From Hyalella azteca (taxonomy: Eukaryota > Arthropoda > Malacostraca > Amphipoda > Hyalellidae), in NCBI RefSeq assembly GCF_000764305.2, contig NW_025931829.1:62001-126000 (forward strand): a stretch of DNA of 64,000 bases, written 5' to 3'. Positions within the stretch are counted from its first letter, which is position 1; each line of letters starts with the position of its first letter. A program made the position numbers and the translations under genes. Of the stretch, positions 1-12,505 are shown piece after piece. The notes beneath the pieces were generated by a model. It had not been told where the DNA came from. It saw only the letters and a list, made by a program, of their open reading frames with translations, and did no database searches.

Positions 1-130
1 CATAAGAACTTGTCACCTTATAAAACAAAATCGAAGACTGTTAGATATCATGTTTCATAACATCAGCGTGGATGTGATCAGTCATTAACCTTAATGAAGG
101 AGTGTGCGTAGAATAATTCAAGTACTAAAT

Positions 131-265
131 CCAGAATACGGAATACATTAGCATGGAATATGAAATACCGCAGCACGGAAAACTCAATAATGCAGCACGG
201 AGAGCAAAATACTGAAGCATGGAATACGAAATACTGCAGCACGGAATACGGAATACTGCAGCACG
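131..265. repeat. 22-bp minisatellite, about 6 degenerate copies
   Basis: Units start at 152, 174, 196, 218 and 240 with exact 22-bp spacing, plus a partial unit on the left. Each begins CATGG or CACGG and ends in a GCAG/GAAG-like tail around a GAATAC core. Copies differ at several positions. Overlapping short ORFs on both strands come from the repetition. Confidence 0.85.
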
Positions 266-757
266 AATTGCTTCTTGCCCAGACGCAGACTGGCCAAAAC
301 GTTGGCTCGGCCTCCAGGGAAGGTTTCTTTGCTGCAATTACCAAATTAGCCGAGACCGCCTGGACAACAGCACCGCAGCTAGCGTGATGTTCATGAGCAT
401 GAAAAGCAATGCTAATTTCTGACTGGATCAAGACGAAGAAAAACGGAGATCAGTTCTCTAGCTGCTCCGAAAACTGATTTTGACGAGCCTAGATCCACCA
501 GAGGATTGACTGAAGTTGAAGTTCATCGATAATCCAGATAAGATTTCTAAAAAGGATGTACTTCACGTCTGTTGTTCGAGGTATGTATATATTTATGCAC
601 TTAAAATGGAATTTACATTACATTCTTCTTACATTGCCTTCGAGTCCAGTTCTATATGATACTTGATAGTGTAATGATCATGAGCCCTCCTTTAGCCATA
701 GCAGTGAACACTTCTATGCCATCTAACCATGTGAACACAAATGGCTCAAATTTTTGG
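266..757. other. Unannotated AT-rich stretch
   Basis: No supported gene, RNA or repeat was found. Short ORFs here lack recognisable protein features. Confidence 0.5.
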
Positions 758-1297
758 TGTACACTGACATTTTTACCTGAAGTGCGAGACCCCAAATACA
801 GCATACTGGTGTATGTGTTGCTGTTCGACGAGTATACATAAACAACAGACTTCATGCAACTCATGTCATGGCTAAAAATTTCGATGTATACTCTCATTTT
901 TAGCGCATTTTCTCATTTATGGAAAAAAGGCGCTATTGTGCTCGTCATGTCCGCCCGTCTGTCTGTCCGTCTGTCTGTCCGTCTGTCCGTCCGTCCGTGA
1001 CTTCACGTTTTCGTCGACGAGAAAATGCGCTCTGTGTCACTCACTGCAGTGAGTACTGAGTTATATTTTTTCGTGGTATACGAGTCACGAAATAAAGCAT
1101 ACTTATATGAGTTGCTGCTCGACGAGTATACTTACATGAACAACTGACTTCATGCAACTCGTGTCATGGCTAAAAATTTCGATGTCCACCGAGATTTTAC
1201 CTGGCGTGTGAGGCATGACATGAAGCATATACAGGAATGTGTTGCTGTTCGACAGGTAAATGAACAATAGACTTGATGCAACTCGTGTCTCCACTGT
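758..1297. repeat. About 110-135 bp tandem repeat, three copies, interrupted by an insertion
   Basis: Three related copies lie at about 758-896, 1076-1187 and 1188-1297. Each holds a GTTGCTGTTCGAC or GTTGCTGCTCGAC block followed by a block ending in CATGCAACTCGTGTC (first copy CATGCAACTCATGTC; third copy GATGCAACTCGTGTC). Copies 1 and 2 share TCATGGCTAAAAATTTCGAT, at about 866 and 1164. The 179-bp dispersed element at 897-1075 separates copies 1 and 2. Small ORFs on both strands follow the repeat and are not taken as genes. Confidence 0.75.
897..1075 (+). mobile_element. Short dispersed repeat, copy 1 (MITE- or SINE-like, unclassified)
   Basis: This 179-bp block recurs in inverted orientation at 60824-61003. 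Order of parts: TTTTTAGCGCATTTTCTC at the left, an A-rich stretch, a GTCTGTCC-type simple repeat (about 950-998), GAGAAAATGCGCT (about 1019-1031), the perfect 16-bp palindrome ACTCACTGCAGTGAGT (1039-1054) and a T-rich end. AGCGCATTTTCTC near the left end is the reverse complement of the internal GAGAAAATGCGCT. GTATAC occurs on both sides (889-894 roughly and 1075-1080), so it may be a target-site duplication, though it is palindromic and short. It has no coding capacity. Family unknown. Confidence 0.8.
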
Positions 1298-4039
1298 ACG
1301 CCTCTAATGAATGTTGCGTGTCTCGACGGCTGAGAGCTGGAAATTATCCCAAGAAACTAATCACCGATAATTTGAAGAGAAGCGAAGGATTTGTTATTCT
1401 TTTGCCGGTCTCCAAGGTGGCCGGCAAATGTAATCTTACAGAAATGAAGAGATTACTGCAAAGTACGCAGATAAAATGAGGAACATAATCAAAGATATTT
1501 TGAGAATAGCGAAAGGCTTTAAAATATTTTCTGAAAAGAATTGAACGTTTTGGGTAAAATTTGTTCTTCTAGAAAATTATTAAAGTTAGCTCGAAGTACC
1601 TAGTTGAAAAAAAAAATGAACTGATGATCTTCTGAAACTAAATGAAGAATCTTTTCTTGCATCACTTTATGGATGGCTGAAAGGAATGAAATATTAATGG
1701 TGCAATTAATTAAAAAGGATTGAAATATTAATTGCAATTAATGAAAGTCTTCTAGAAGAGAACTATCGAATCTTTAATAACCTGCGAGTGAGATATTTCT
1801 CTAGCCAAGAATTTTTATCTTCTAAGCATAGCTTTAATTTGCGTTCTTTATTGGCATCAAACGACATATTCTGGAACAAAGCTCAAATAAATATCATAAA
1901 TCATTACTTTCAGTGTACTTTATAAACAATTCAGCTTCATTCCCTCCTTAGACAAAAAAATAAAAAAATTGCATGTTATCACAAACAAAATTTAAAATAT
2001 CATCATGCACAGTAGACCAGCATGGAAAAAGTAATTTAGAAGAAATAGTTTTATCCTGACTGACTATTATTTGATTGATGGCAACAAAATCATTTTTAGC
2101 ATCCAGAGCCAGTAAACCAGACGGGTTTTTAAACTTTTTCTTCAAGAAAAGCAGCATTACTGTGAGGCACTTTAAGATGGTGCATGCAGGAAAGCACAGC
2201 CCGTCGTGGGTGGGCAGTAAATTGCTTTGTTCTTCACTCAAAGTCAGGCTGGGAAAAAAGATTGTCAGGTAAATCGGAGAATTTGTTAGAAATTATGATA
2301 TTATTCCATTCTCGGCACTGCACTTTACTATAGGAGAATTATTTATACGATGATGAAAATTTATCCGACTTTGACATGAAAGGAGAACGAAAATACGTAT
2401 AAGTTCATCTTTTATTTATGTCTACAATTTTTTTTCCGCAAATAAGCAGAGATCAGTTCTGGCTGCGGACACAAGCTAAGGGACAGGGTCAGTCTCAGAA
2501 GCGATTCCATCTTTAGGTTTGTAATAGTTGTTGATAACTGTGTTCAAGTTGACATTGACAATTTATAATGCATTACGGTCTTATATCAGGCCCACTTTGG
2601 TGAAAAAAAAACAGTCCATATTTCCACTTTTATGAGCATTTTCTCATCAGACGATGATAGAAACGCCAATGAAATAGATGCTTTGAGTGTATGCTATTTG
2701 GATGTGTATGCTAATAAAGTAAGTTTGGCAAGAGTTTGAAAGAAAATTACACGCAAAATAATTCAGGTAACATTTTTCTTTCAAGGAAACTTTTTGCCTC
2801 CTATTTTTTTAACACAATTCATGTCCATTAGAACTATAAAATAGGCTGAGAAATAGAAGAATAAGCAACAGTTAACCATTTGAAAAAAGACATTCGATGA
2901 GAAGTTAAAGTTCTTCAGACTCGTAAAAATTACGACGATTTCATATGCAAATCACGCATGATCTCCAGTCGGTCGATAATTAATAAGCCACAGAATTACC
3001 ACCGTGAAAGAAGGGCTCTCATTCCTGTATGATTTTCAATATGGGCAAGGGTGAGTTTTCAGAGGCTTGATTGTAGTATTTAGCGTCTGGGCGTGTAGCG
3101 TATACGTTGATTATGGACACAATATTGAAATGAGCGCGGTTTCTTTCGTCATGGTCGTAGCACTGGCGTGGGCGAGTGACTTGTGTTGCAGACAAACAGG
3201 TTTTTTCTGTAGCTCGACTAATGCTATTGCTTTCCGGTCATGATTCAGAGTGAAAGGAGATAGTGAGAGGTTTACGAGTTTGGTCGAACGGAACTAATTT
3301 CCACTGTGATAAAAAATGAAAGATGCTGTACAGTTTTCTCCAACAGCATGAGGTGGACTAAACTTGGGAATGAAAGTCTTCCCATTCTTGAGCATTATTT
3401 TTTCATAATTTTTCAAATAATTTGTTGTAAATTAAGTTTAATATAACGCAAACTATCATCATTTTGCAAAATTAACATCAACAAAATTAGATTCATAATA
3501 CGCTCTGTTCGACATCATCAGTTAAGCAAATATACAACTTCGAGACAAATTTTCTTCCTGACTTTAAATGTCTGAATTTGTGAAAATGTTCTTTTTTATT
3601 ATGTCACCTGAATGATAGGGACCAGGGAAACATTTATTCTATACTGTGAATTTATTCAAAGAGTTTTCCACAGTAACGTTCTTCATCGCAATAATTTAGT
3701 GTAATTCATTCCATGTCGCGTCCGTTCTTGCCTCACGGCGGCGGTTTAAGTAGCCCCTAAGGAAAACGCAAACCGCATGTTCTCAGTGTCGGTTATTGCA
3801 TCTCATTTTTAGAAGGAAGAAGAGCAAGTAAAGATAAATTATTTAGGGTGCATTTATATATACTTTTTGGTGCGTAGCGAAGAGATAAATATTTATAGAG
3901 CAACGCTTGATATCAACTGTTAATGCATAATCCGTATCATACCTTCAGTATAGGTGAAGATGATTGCCTCATGGGCTTGAAAACAAGGCCAACACATTTG
4001 GCATTGAGTCATAATTTCACCCATGTATGCAGGATCATG
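1298..4039. other. Unannotated AT-rich stretch
   Basis: No supported gene. ORFs are short and low in complexity. No tandem array or TIR element was recognised by eye. Confidence 0.5.
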
Positions 4040-4280
4040 CGCTGAGCAATCTTTGCAGCGATGGTATCGTATATCCACCTTACAGAATCAGGGATGATGC
4101 AAACGTTGCAGCGATGGTATCGTATGTTCACCTTACTGAATCATCGATTAAGCATTCGTTGCTGCGATTGTATCGTATGCTCAACTTACTGAATCAGGGA
4201 TGACGCAATCGTTGCAGTAACGGTATGCAACCTTAGTTGCAGAGTCACGGATGACAAATACGTTGCAGTGACAGACAGCT
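4040..4280. repeat. 53-bp minisatellite, about 4.3 copies
   Basis: TTGCAGCGATGGTATCGTAT or a variant starts at 4053, 4106, 4159 and 4212 (exact 53-bp steps), with a shortened last copy near 4263. Each unit also carries a CACCTTACTGAATCAGGGAT-like half. Divergence rises to the right. Confidence 0.85.
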
Positions 4281-6852
4281 ACCCCAGGGCACATATAACT
4301 GGAGCCGCCAACGACCTCTTGATTACGTGACATACGTCAGCAAGACGCATGGCCTTCCTCATTATGACGCTGACGAGCTGTCATTTAAGACGCAGATCCC
4401 ATAATTCCATGTCATACCATCACCATCGATCGGCAAGACCACTTTCATATTGACGTCTCAGGGCAAAATTCATCACTGGAGAGCATGTCCCCAAACCACA
4501 TCCACGTTTGCAATAACTTCAATGATAAATTATCAGAAAAATTTTGTGGTAAATTGAATGGATATGCGGTATTTGCAGGGTTCATTTTTGATTAATTATT
4601 CCAATAGATCAACCATGCTTACCGTGAATTCATGATTGTATCGAAACAAAAAAGGAAAAGAAAGTAAATTATATCTATAATTAAAAATTATTCTGTCTTC
4701 AATTATTATGTTTTCATCAAATTAAACGAGTCGTAATTAATGAAATCAATTTTCAATATCAAAATTTGGAAAGGTTTCATGAAATCATAAGTACATAGTG
4801 TAAAACAATGAAAGCTCTGGTCATGAAAACCATACATTAAAAATTATTTCTTTCACATTTCTACTCAGACAACACGTACGAAAACAAAAAACTGCAAGTC
4901 ATCGTGCAGTGAGATTTTATGCAAGAAAACCTTGGTGCATCCTCAACACAACACCAATACGCAAGTCGCTTGAAGCAACGCTAATGCAAATCCCGTCAAA
5001 TCGCGTTTTGTAAACAACTCAAAACTCAGACGATTTTTTGGTCGTCGTCATCGAGGGAAACGGAGAGAGAATTGAAGTGCGGTTGGACACCGAGCAGTAG
5101 CTTGTTCGTGTAGGCATCACTGATGCAAAATTATGGGAGGATTTTAAGTGGCCTTTCATGGGCGACCAAGAAAATGCAGCATATGTCGCACCGTTCCCAG
5201 GTATTGCATGTATATGCTTTGATCCGCGGCTGGCTACAAGTCATTCTGTGTTAACCGAGTATGAAAAAATACACTCTGTTAGGTATTTTTTAGAATAAAA
5301 AAGCATAGACATACACGACCCGACACGGCAAACTCATGCTTTATATGAAAATAATATTATATTCACCAATGATATTCACAATGTAATCTGTGTAACGAAA
5401 TATCAAAATAATGAGCAAAGCTGAGACCGTGAATAGTATTCACCTTTTAAGATGAGAAATGATGTCATTTATTTACGAAATAAACCCCATTAAACTCGCG
5501 TGTTTCCAGCACTTGGCGTCCTTGAACGTTAATCCGATTGTTTCGGCGTGTAGTTTGCACTCTAACAAACACCTGATGTTCATTTTTATAGGGAATATCC
5601 TAAACTCGTCACGTAGCACTCGACTTCAAATTGCGGTCCAAGTTAGACTGAAAGTTTCGAACTCCAGAGAGATTGAAGCCGAGTGTGTTAGCTAGTTAGC
5701 AGTGAAAGCACGGGCTCTTCAAGAAAATAGTGTATCGCGTGCCAATTTTATGAACGTAACTTTTCAAAAAAATTCAAAATAATTTCAGTTTGCACATGTT
5801 GCAGAACTCTGATAAATTGTCATTTTTTTATTTTATTTATATAATTCATATTTCCATCGGTTCATGAATATGACCAAAAACTGATGAGAATATCACCTTC
5901 TATAAGGGCAGGAAGAGACCAGGCTTCGGTAGCACGCAGGAGTTTGCTAGAGCAAGGAAGAGCCAAATTAGGTTTCATTTTGGTGTCAGTTTCCTGAGTA
6001 GACCAGCTCTGGGACATGCGCCAGAAGCTCCCCGATCGAGCGACATGCTTATTTTTCCCCGTAATCGTTACACCATAGTCAAGTATAACCGATACATGTT
6101 CCTTAACACAGAAACTAATCTTCAGTATTGAATCCGTCAATTAGCCCCAAATTATCATGTCGTCTACCACTCAATATTATTTTTTGTTAGGAATAATTTA
6201 TAAAACATTCGTGCTGCGGAAAGAAGTTCATCGTACAGCTTGTTCAGAATTTTACAGCTCCAGACAAATGTTATGCCCCAAAGAAACGACCAAAGCAATT
6301 CGCAATACATGCTCCCGGTTAGTGTTACTTTATTTAACGGCATCATATTTTGGATACTCATGAATCATATTCCATCTATGGCTGAAAATAAGGACTTTTT
6401 AGTAATAACGCAATTAATTTTCATTCAAGGACAGATGGCGAGCGCACGTAAATAAAGCGGCTACCAGACCGCGTGGCGTGAGGCGAAACGATGAAGGGAT
6501 CCATTTTCGGCTATTGAATTACGCCTACGAGGCACTGAATCCCTTAACAATGATCGAATAAATTATTCACACAACACATGCACCAAACTCGCACAATAAA
6601 ACGATGCAATATAGCTCAATACCGCGATTTTATTTAATGTACTTGGTACATTAACAATGGTATGGTATGGTAACGCCATCACAAAATTCACAGGTAGAAA
6701 GTCAATCAAAAAGCAAAATGACGGTAGAAGAATAATTTTAAAGTCTCAAATTAAAGTTTATCGTACCAATAGTCCAGAATTTTTGCAACACATTTTCCAT
6801 AGCAGATTTTTGGAGGGTTTCACACCGAACAAAAGAACGAAATTTTTTTACA
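4281..6852. other. Unannotated AT-rich stretch
   Basis: Short ORFs occur (for example 5862-6140 on the minus strand), but none shows a family motif, splice context or composition that supports coding. Confidence 0.45.
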
Positions 6853-7023
6853 ATGTATACAAAAAACACTCTTCTCTCTATACAATTAATCATTTTAATC
6901 GCATCCCTTGCATGCATAGAAAAACATTTCGAAGAATTGCCTTTATTGCAGCCCTTCTTTCGCCGCCCTTTTGGGCGTCACACCCGACGCTTTGTGTTGA
7001 CTGCAATGGTGGGACGCACTAAG
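6853..7023 (+). CDS. Possible first coding exon of a small secreted peptide precursor
   Basis: Function unknown. From the ATG at 6853 the frame gives 57 codons to AAG at 7021-7023, directly followed by GTTAGT, a plausible splice donor (AAG|GTTAGT, phase 0). Residues 1-21 look like a signal peptide: MYTKN, then a hydrophobic core about residues 6-20 (TLLSIQLIILIASLA). The rest is cationic, with dibasic pairs at 37-38 and 45-46 and Gly-Arg at 41-42 and 54-55, a layout seen in neuropeptide or antimicrobial peptide precursors. If there is no splice, the frame continues to 7206 as a 117-codon ORF with a cysteine-richer tail. An overlapping ORF in another frame (6657-7022) lacks such features. No homologue is recognised. 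A chance hydrophobic stretch in AT-rich DNA is a real alternative. Confidence 0.25.
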
Positions 7024-10000
7024 GTTAGTCTGTGTAAGGTACATGGGAGGCGTTCGAACATTTCCTGTTGTTGCTCTTCGCCTTACAATTACAGATTACA
7101 TCATCATTATCTACGGCTGAACGTCGGCCGTCTACTAGCCACCTGCAATGCATGTTATTATAATAACGTGCACCTTAATTTTTCCGACAAGCAATCAATC
7201 TTTTGATGGAGAAAAATTAGAATTGCATCCCCAAGCATCAAAATCACACTAACAAGAACGTAAGAAATAATCATCTCCCCGCATGCACTGCAAATCTAAC
7301 AAAAGGTGATCGCATACGGCATTCATTAAAGCCTTAATTAAACTTGACGACACAACTGGAGACGCACGTTGCTTTTCAACTCGCAACTGAGAACAAAAAC
7401 CAAATTAATTAGTGGATGAAAGATGATTACAAGGAACGAGTCTCATTACTTCGAAAAAATTAGTTTGAATGTCAAATTGAGTATTCGGGAAAAATCAATT
7501 AAATTTAATGGTCGTTGCTGTGCAATTTATAGTGGATAATTAATGGGAACTAAGGTGGTAAAATGTTTACAAACAATTAACGATGACTTTCAGTAATTAC
7601 AATGTGAGCGAAAAAAACGTAATTCAAGTTAAATGAGGAAAACTTCAGGGAAAATGGAGCAAAATAAATAAACATGGCAATTTATGTTATAGAGCAAAGT
7701 ACCATCGAGAACGAAGTTTTATAAATCAATTAAGTAAGTAGCTATCATGCAACGTGTATTCGATTACATTTTCCGTCAGAGAAAAAGCATGGAAATTCAC
7801 TATTTTAACACGTATATTATAGCACAAATCCATCAGCATCAGATGAACTATATATATGTGTTAAATGTCAAACAATCCATCCAAGTAGTTCCAAGTAAAC
7901 ACACCCAGCGCCTCAACCGTGGATATTGAATGCGATATGTCATGCAAGCTACAAACCAATCCTCCGGTCGGTAGGTTCTCTGTGCACAGCAAGCTTTGTC
8001 TTGTAGCCCTTAACATTTAAGTACAGATCTGGTGTACGAGGCAGCAATAAGCTGAGGCGTATAACCTGTACTTATATGCTCCACAATACACCATTCAATT
8101 TCCGAGCGACATCCTGCTAGAGTTATCCCTCGAGACGAGCGACTGAGCACACGCACGAACAGTCTTCGGGGATATGACGTCTCAGCTTTGATATCAACTC
8201 TTTGGCAAACTTCGAGCGGAATATTATAGGTGGCCACTCAAAAGCTCCTGGTTGGCCGTCGATGAAGGGCGATTAAATTGCTCATGTGGAATCAAGAGGT
8301 TCACTAGCGTGAAATAAGGGATTCAAGGATATTTGGGAAGTTCTCGTCGCATTGAAATGGGATCAGATACTCTACCAGACGTGTTACTTTGTGTTTATGA
8401 GCAAGAATTTTAAGGCAACTAAATAAAATTATTAATAATTACATCATGGCATATTCTGAATTGAAGCGCTTTAATGCACTTTGTACCTTTCAATTAAAAA
8501 ACAAATATTAATTATAACATAAATACATCAATAACCTTCAACATCACTCGCATTTTTCTGACAAGTGACGTTAATTTGCGGTATATGACTCGGTTTACAA
8601 CAGCATTATCCGGAATGACTCTACAATAAACAATAATCTCCTAAGTTCCACTAAAGTCGACCGGCTATGTCGGTCTTCGTTCTATCACCAACGATCTTGA
8701 CTTATAGCTTACTTTTTAACCTGATGCTTCTCCTTGGGCCATGCACGCTGTTATTTTTTCGTGTTCTCTCAGAGTTCCTTAATATGGACTCTTATATATA
8801 GTTTATGGTTTGTTTAATGTACGAAAACAAGAAAACGCCAAGGATTTATGGCCATACAAAAGGGACAGTGAGCTGTAAGCGCTGGTAATGAGATGAATGA
8901 ACTCGACGACAACATACTATCAATCGATGAGATTGAGGTATTCCGAACGCCCAAACTTACGCAAGAGTAACTGACAGATTTTGCATCTGGTAGTTTACTA
9001 GATAGTTTAATCCTGACAGAAGTATGAATTTGAGGAAATCAAAGAGCTAATTTTATGCTTTTTAACTTAAGTGAACGAAAATCGTATATCAAGACGGTAT
9101 TATTTTATGATAAAAGTCACAGACGCCATAAAAATTTGCCGTAATTGCAGTGTTATGTGATCGAAACAATTTTAAGCACTCCGCACAGATCAATTTTCCC
9201 CATAATCCCTGAAAATAATTTTAATTGATAACCAAAAGCAGCACTTTTTAAGAATCAAACGCTAAGTTGATACACTTGCATGGATTTTAAGTTCGAGCAA
9301 CCATTTCTTGAGATTACGTGCAGCTACAAAAAATCGAAGAATCAACAACTTTTCTTTCAGTTTCCACATAAGACGCCGCGCTGTAGCGCCTCCTGCCTCG
9401 CCAAGTGACGGCTCAATGAAAGATCTGAAATAAAATCGTGGCATCTTCGCATCCGCCTCGATCGTTAGTATATACAGATTTAGAAAGGGAAATAAAAATT
9501 AACACTAGATAAAAAACCCTTAATTAGCATAAGCCCCCTAACGCTAAAGCAGATTCGTATGTCAGATGAACTGAAAAGGCTCATTTTAAATGGAGATTAT
9601 GAAAATCTTGAGACGTTAAAACTGTTCACACAGCACGGGTGCTGTCATAAATTCCGTGGCTTATAAACTTAATGAGGTCGTTTTTATTTCGTTCACCACA
9701 TCCAAATTCTTAAAAAATACGGGACGTCTTGAGATGCGCTGTACACAACATTGCATAATAATGAGCTAGTGTTAATAACGATCTAGAAATTGTGTGATGA
9801 GTTTCAACAGTCTGGTTCAAGCGTCGTAATTCAATTTTGAAGGATGCCGATGTTGTATATACGATACATAAAAATAATCTCTTATTCGCTGAATACCAGG
9901 TTCATACATCGGATAAATTACGGCTGTTACGTGGATATAAATTATCGGGTTAACTGTACCTGCTGCTCACGGAGTTTTTAAACAGGAAACAATTTGCCTT

Positions 10001-10194
10001 TGTTTACGGGCTTATTACATGTCATTATGCGCTGCCGTGTCAAATCTCGGCTGAAGATCATTCATCTTTCACATGAGATTGTCCTGGTGAAAATGGTTGA
10101 ATAAGGTTAGGTTAGGAATGAGGTTGGGAACTTTTATTGACCGAAGGATGCTATTTATGTGCTTCAAGCAAAGAGTTGTGATTTATCTTAATAG
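7024..10194. other. Unannotated AT-rich stretch
   Basis: No second exon could be matched to the candidate at 6853. A 60-codon minus ORF at 9262-9444 is in a slightly GC-richer patch but carries no motif I recognise. Confidence 0.45.
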
Positions 10195-10231
10195 CGACGT
10201 TGTTGGAACGTCGAAAACGCTCCAACAGCGT
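10195..10231. other. Overlapping, mutually exclusive short hairpins
   Basis: CGACGTT (10195-10201) pairs with AACGTCG (10207-10213). TGTTGGA (10201-10207) pairs with TCCAACA (10221-10227), and ACGCT (10217-10221) with AGCGT (10227-10231). The pairings compete. Arms are only 5-7 bp, so chance is possible. Confidence 0.4.
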
Positions 10232-11909
10232 TTGAACTTAAAAATTGACTTGAAATAAATAAAAATTTAGTTAGTTCAACACATTGTTCAACACTTGTGG
10301 TGATAAAAATAAATACAAACATTCATTCTTTTCTTTTGTTATATGTGCAAACTGTTCTCGTACTGTCGTAACATTTAATTCCAACGACAAAAAAAATGCG
10401 AGGCATTAAATAAAATGAAATCTTTTACCTCATCTAATGGCAGGATACAATAAAGTTGAGCATTTCCTGCAAGCTTGAATTGCGCTGTTGTGAAGCGCAG
10501 CATTTATGCAATTTGTTTACGGAGATTCTAAGCAGCCGCGATGCGAGCAAGGAACGCTAGCCGCCCCTCTGTGAAGAAGCTTGTAATTGCGCGCCGGCAC
10601 AGCGTAATTAAGGAAGATATCGCAGCCATGGGAAGATTTCTCTAGCAATAACCATTGAAAAATAGAGAATAGTGGTGAGCGCAAGAGTACCTGAATTATA
10701 AATAAAATGAGGGGATGATACGTATCGAGTGACTTGCTCTTGACGAGTTCATAAAAATCTTCATAAAAATCTTAGTCCTTATGACGATCGAGTTGTCTAG
10801 AAAATCTATTCATCTTTTAATCGGCCTGAAGTTATGTGTTATTCTTAGATTTATGAAACACCAGTAATTGTGATCATATGATCGACGTTGCGCAGAGGAT
10901 CTCAGCAGTAATATTTACATTTTAAACAATTTTATCTCTATAATTTTTTGAACATGCAAGTCACAAATTCGAATGGCCGGTGTCCATCGAGCCAATCGAC
11001 GATCGGTAATTTTTTTTATTCATAATAAAAATATAAAATTTGAATTATTGATATATGAATTGAAATTAAAATAAATGCATATTTAAATCATATTTTATTT
11101 AATTTAATCCAGCTAGCTCAATTATGGAAGGAAATTTTTAAAGATAAATCTACAGGGATAAATGACTATATAATTACAATATTTTTACAATCTCTACCAA
11201 TATTTTATGCTCCACTAATGAGTTCGGTAGCAGTTTGGCAAGAGCGCGTAACACAGCTGGCTTTTAAATTTTTCTCGAAATAAATAAGTTTGGGGGACGT
11301 CGTGTTGAAACTCCCTCTCGTAATCTATAGTTTCCTCATTAGTAAAACGAAATCTCTTCTATTTACAATTATAAAGGGCATTTTATTTATATGAGCATTT
11401 CCTCTTAAAATGTGAAACAAATTAAAGTATTACGGCGCTTCACGTAATCATTCTAATGAGAGATTGAATTGCGGTTGATTTTCAATTCACTGCTCCATGA
11501 AATCTGTTTCGGATAAAAATCAAAAAAATGAAATCATATAAAAAATTACAAAAATGAAATCATATAATTTTCACAAATATTTTCGCCTAGGAAACAATCC
11601 AGCAGGAAACTGATATAGTTCTGAAAACTTAGTATAAATAAATGGGCTATAAAAGTAAGAAACGGGAATCAATCAATTGGTTCGCACAATAAAATACATT
11701 AACTGGATTCTGTTATTTAACGACACGCATGACCATCGTCGTCTCGCGTTGACCTAATAATTTTCAGGCATCAAAGTGTGGAGAGTTATTTTTAAAAATA
11801 ATTATTCATGACACATTCATCGAAATAATTAATTGTTGTTATAACCATAGTGATGAGTAGCCTCTAAAGGCTCTAATTTGAGTTTTTAAATTAACAAAAA
11901 ATTCAACAA
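10232..11909. other. Unannotated AT-rich stretch
   Basis: No supported feature up to the retrotransposon remnant. A short direct duplication of AAATGAAATCATATAA lies near 11527-11568. Confidence 0.45.
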
Positions 11910-12505
11910 AGTTATGAGAAAGGACAGAAATTTAGTAGAGAGTGTTCAACGACGCGCAACAAGAATAGTTCTGGGCTTGAAAGGCAAGTCCTATGAGGAA
12001 AGATTAAAGATTATGAAGCTTCCAAGCCTCAGTTATCGACGTCTGCGTGGGGGCCTCATTGAAGTATACAAGTATACTCATGACTTATACAAGGTCCCAG
12101 AAGGATTACTAGAATTTGAAACAAGAACCAACACCAGGGGTCACGGCTACAAACTAAAAAAACAGCGTTGGGACACATCCATGCGACAAAATTTCTTTCT
12201 CGCTTCGAGTCACCGACATGTGGAACAGCCTCCCTGATAGCATCGTTGACGCTCCGAGTATGAACGCCTTCAAGAACAGACTAGACGAAGCTATGCAGGA
12301 GCATATGTTCAGTCTTAAAATGCCTAGCAAATTACGGACCAGGCAATAAGTCCAGCAGCTATCTCAATCAATCGTCAGCTATGGAAAGATCGGGTTCTAA
12401 AGGCCGGATCCCTTTTGAATCAAGTCACGAAAAGTTCAAAAATCGGCAACAGGCCATGGGCCTATTTCTTCAACGCCGACACTACTATTCTATGAGAAAA
12501 CTGTA
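11910..12505 (+). pseudogene. 3' end of a non-LTR retrotransposon (CR1/Jockey/L2-like reverse transcriptase tail), truncated and frameshifted
   Basis: The frame from 11914 encodes the region just after the reverse transcriptase core of non-LTR elements: VQRRATRIVLGLKGKSYEER, then LKIMKLPSLSYRRLRGGLIE and a YKYTHDLYK-type stretch. After NFF at about 12191-12200 the reading frame breaks. The next frame continues as SLRVTDMWNSLPDSIVDAPS and NAFKNRLDEAM to a TAA at 12347-12349. This is the usual C-terminus of such ORF2 proteins, where it binds RNA/DNA after the polymerase domain. The catalytic core, endonuclease and 5' part are absent, so the copy is a 5'-truncated insertion, typical of target-primed reverse transcription. 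The downstream ~150 bp contains AACAGGCCATGGGCCTATTT (about 12448-12467) and a short CTACTATTCTATG end, like the 3' UTR of these LINEs. The exact clade cannot be set by eye. Confidence 0.9.
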
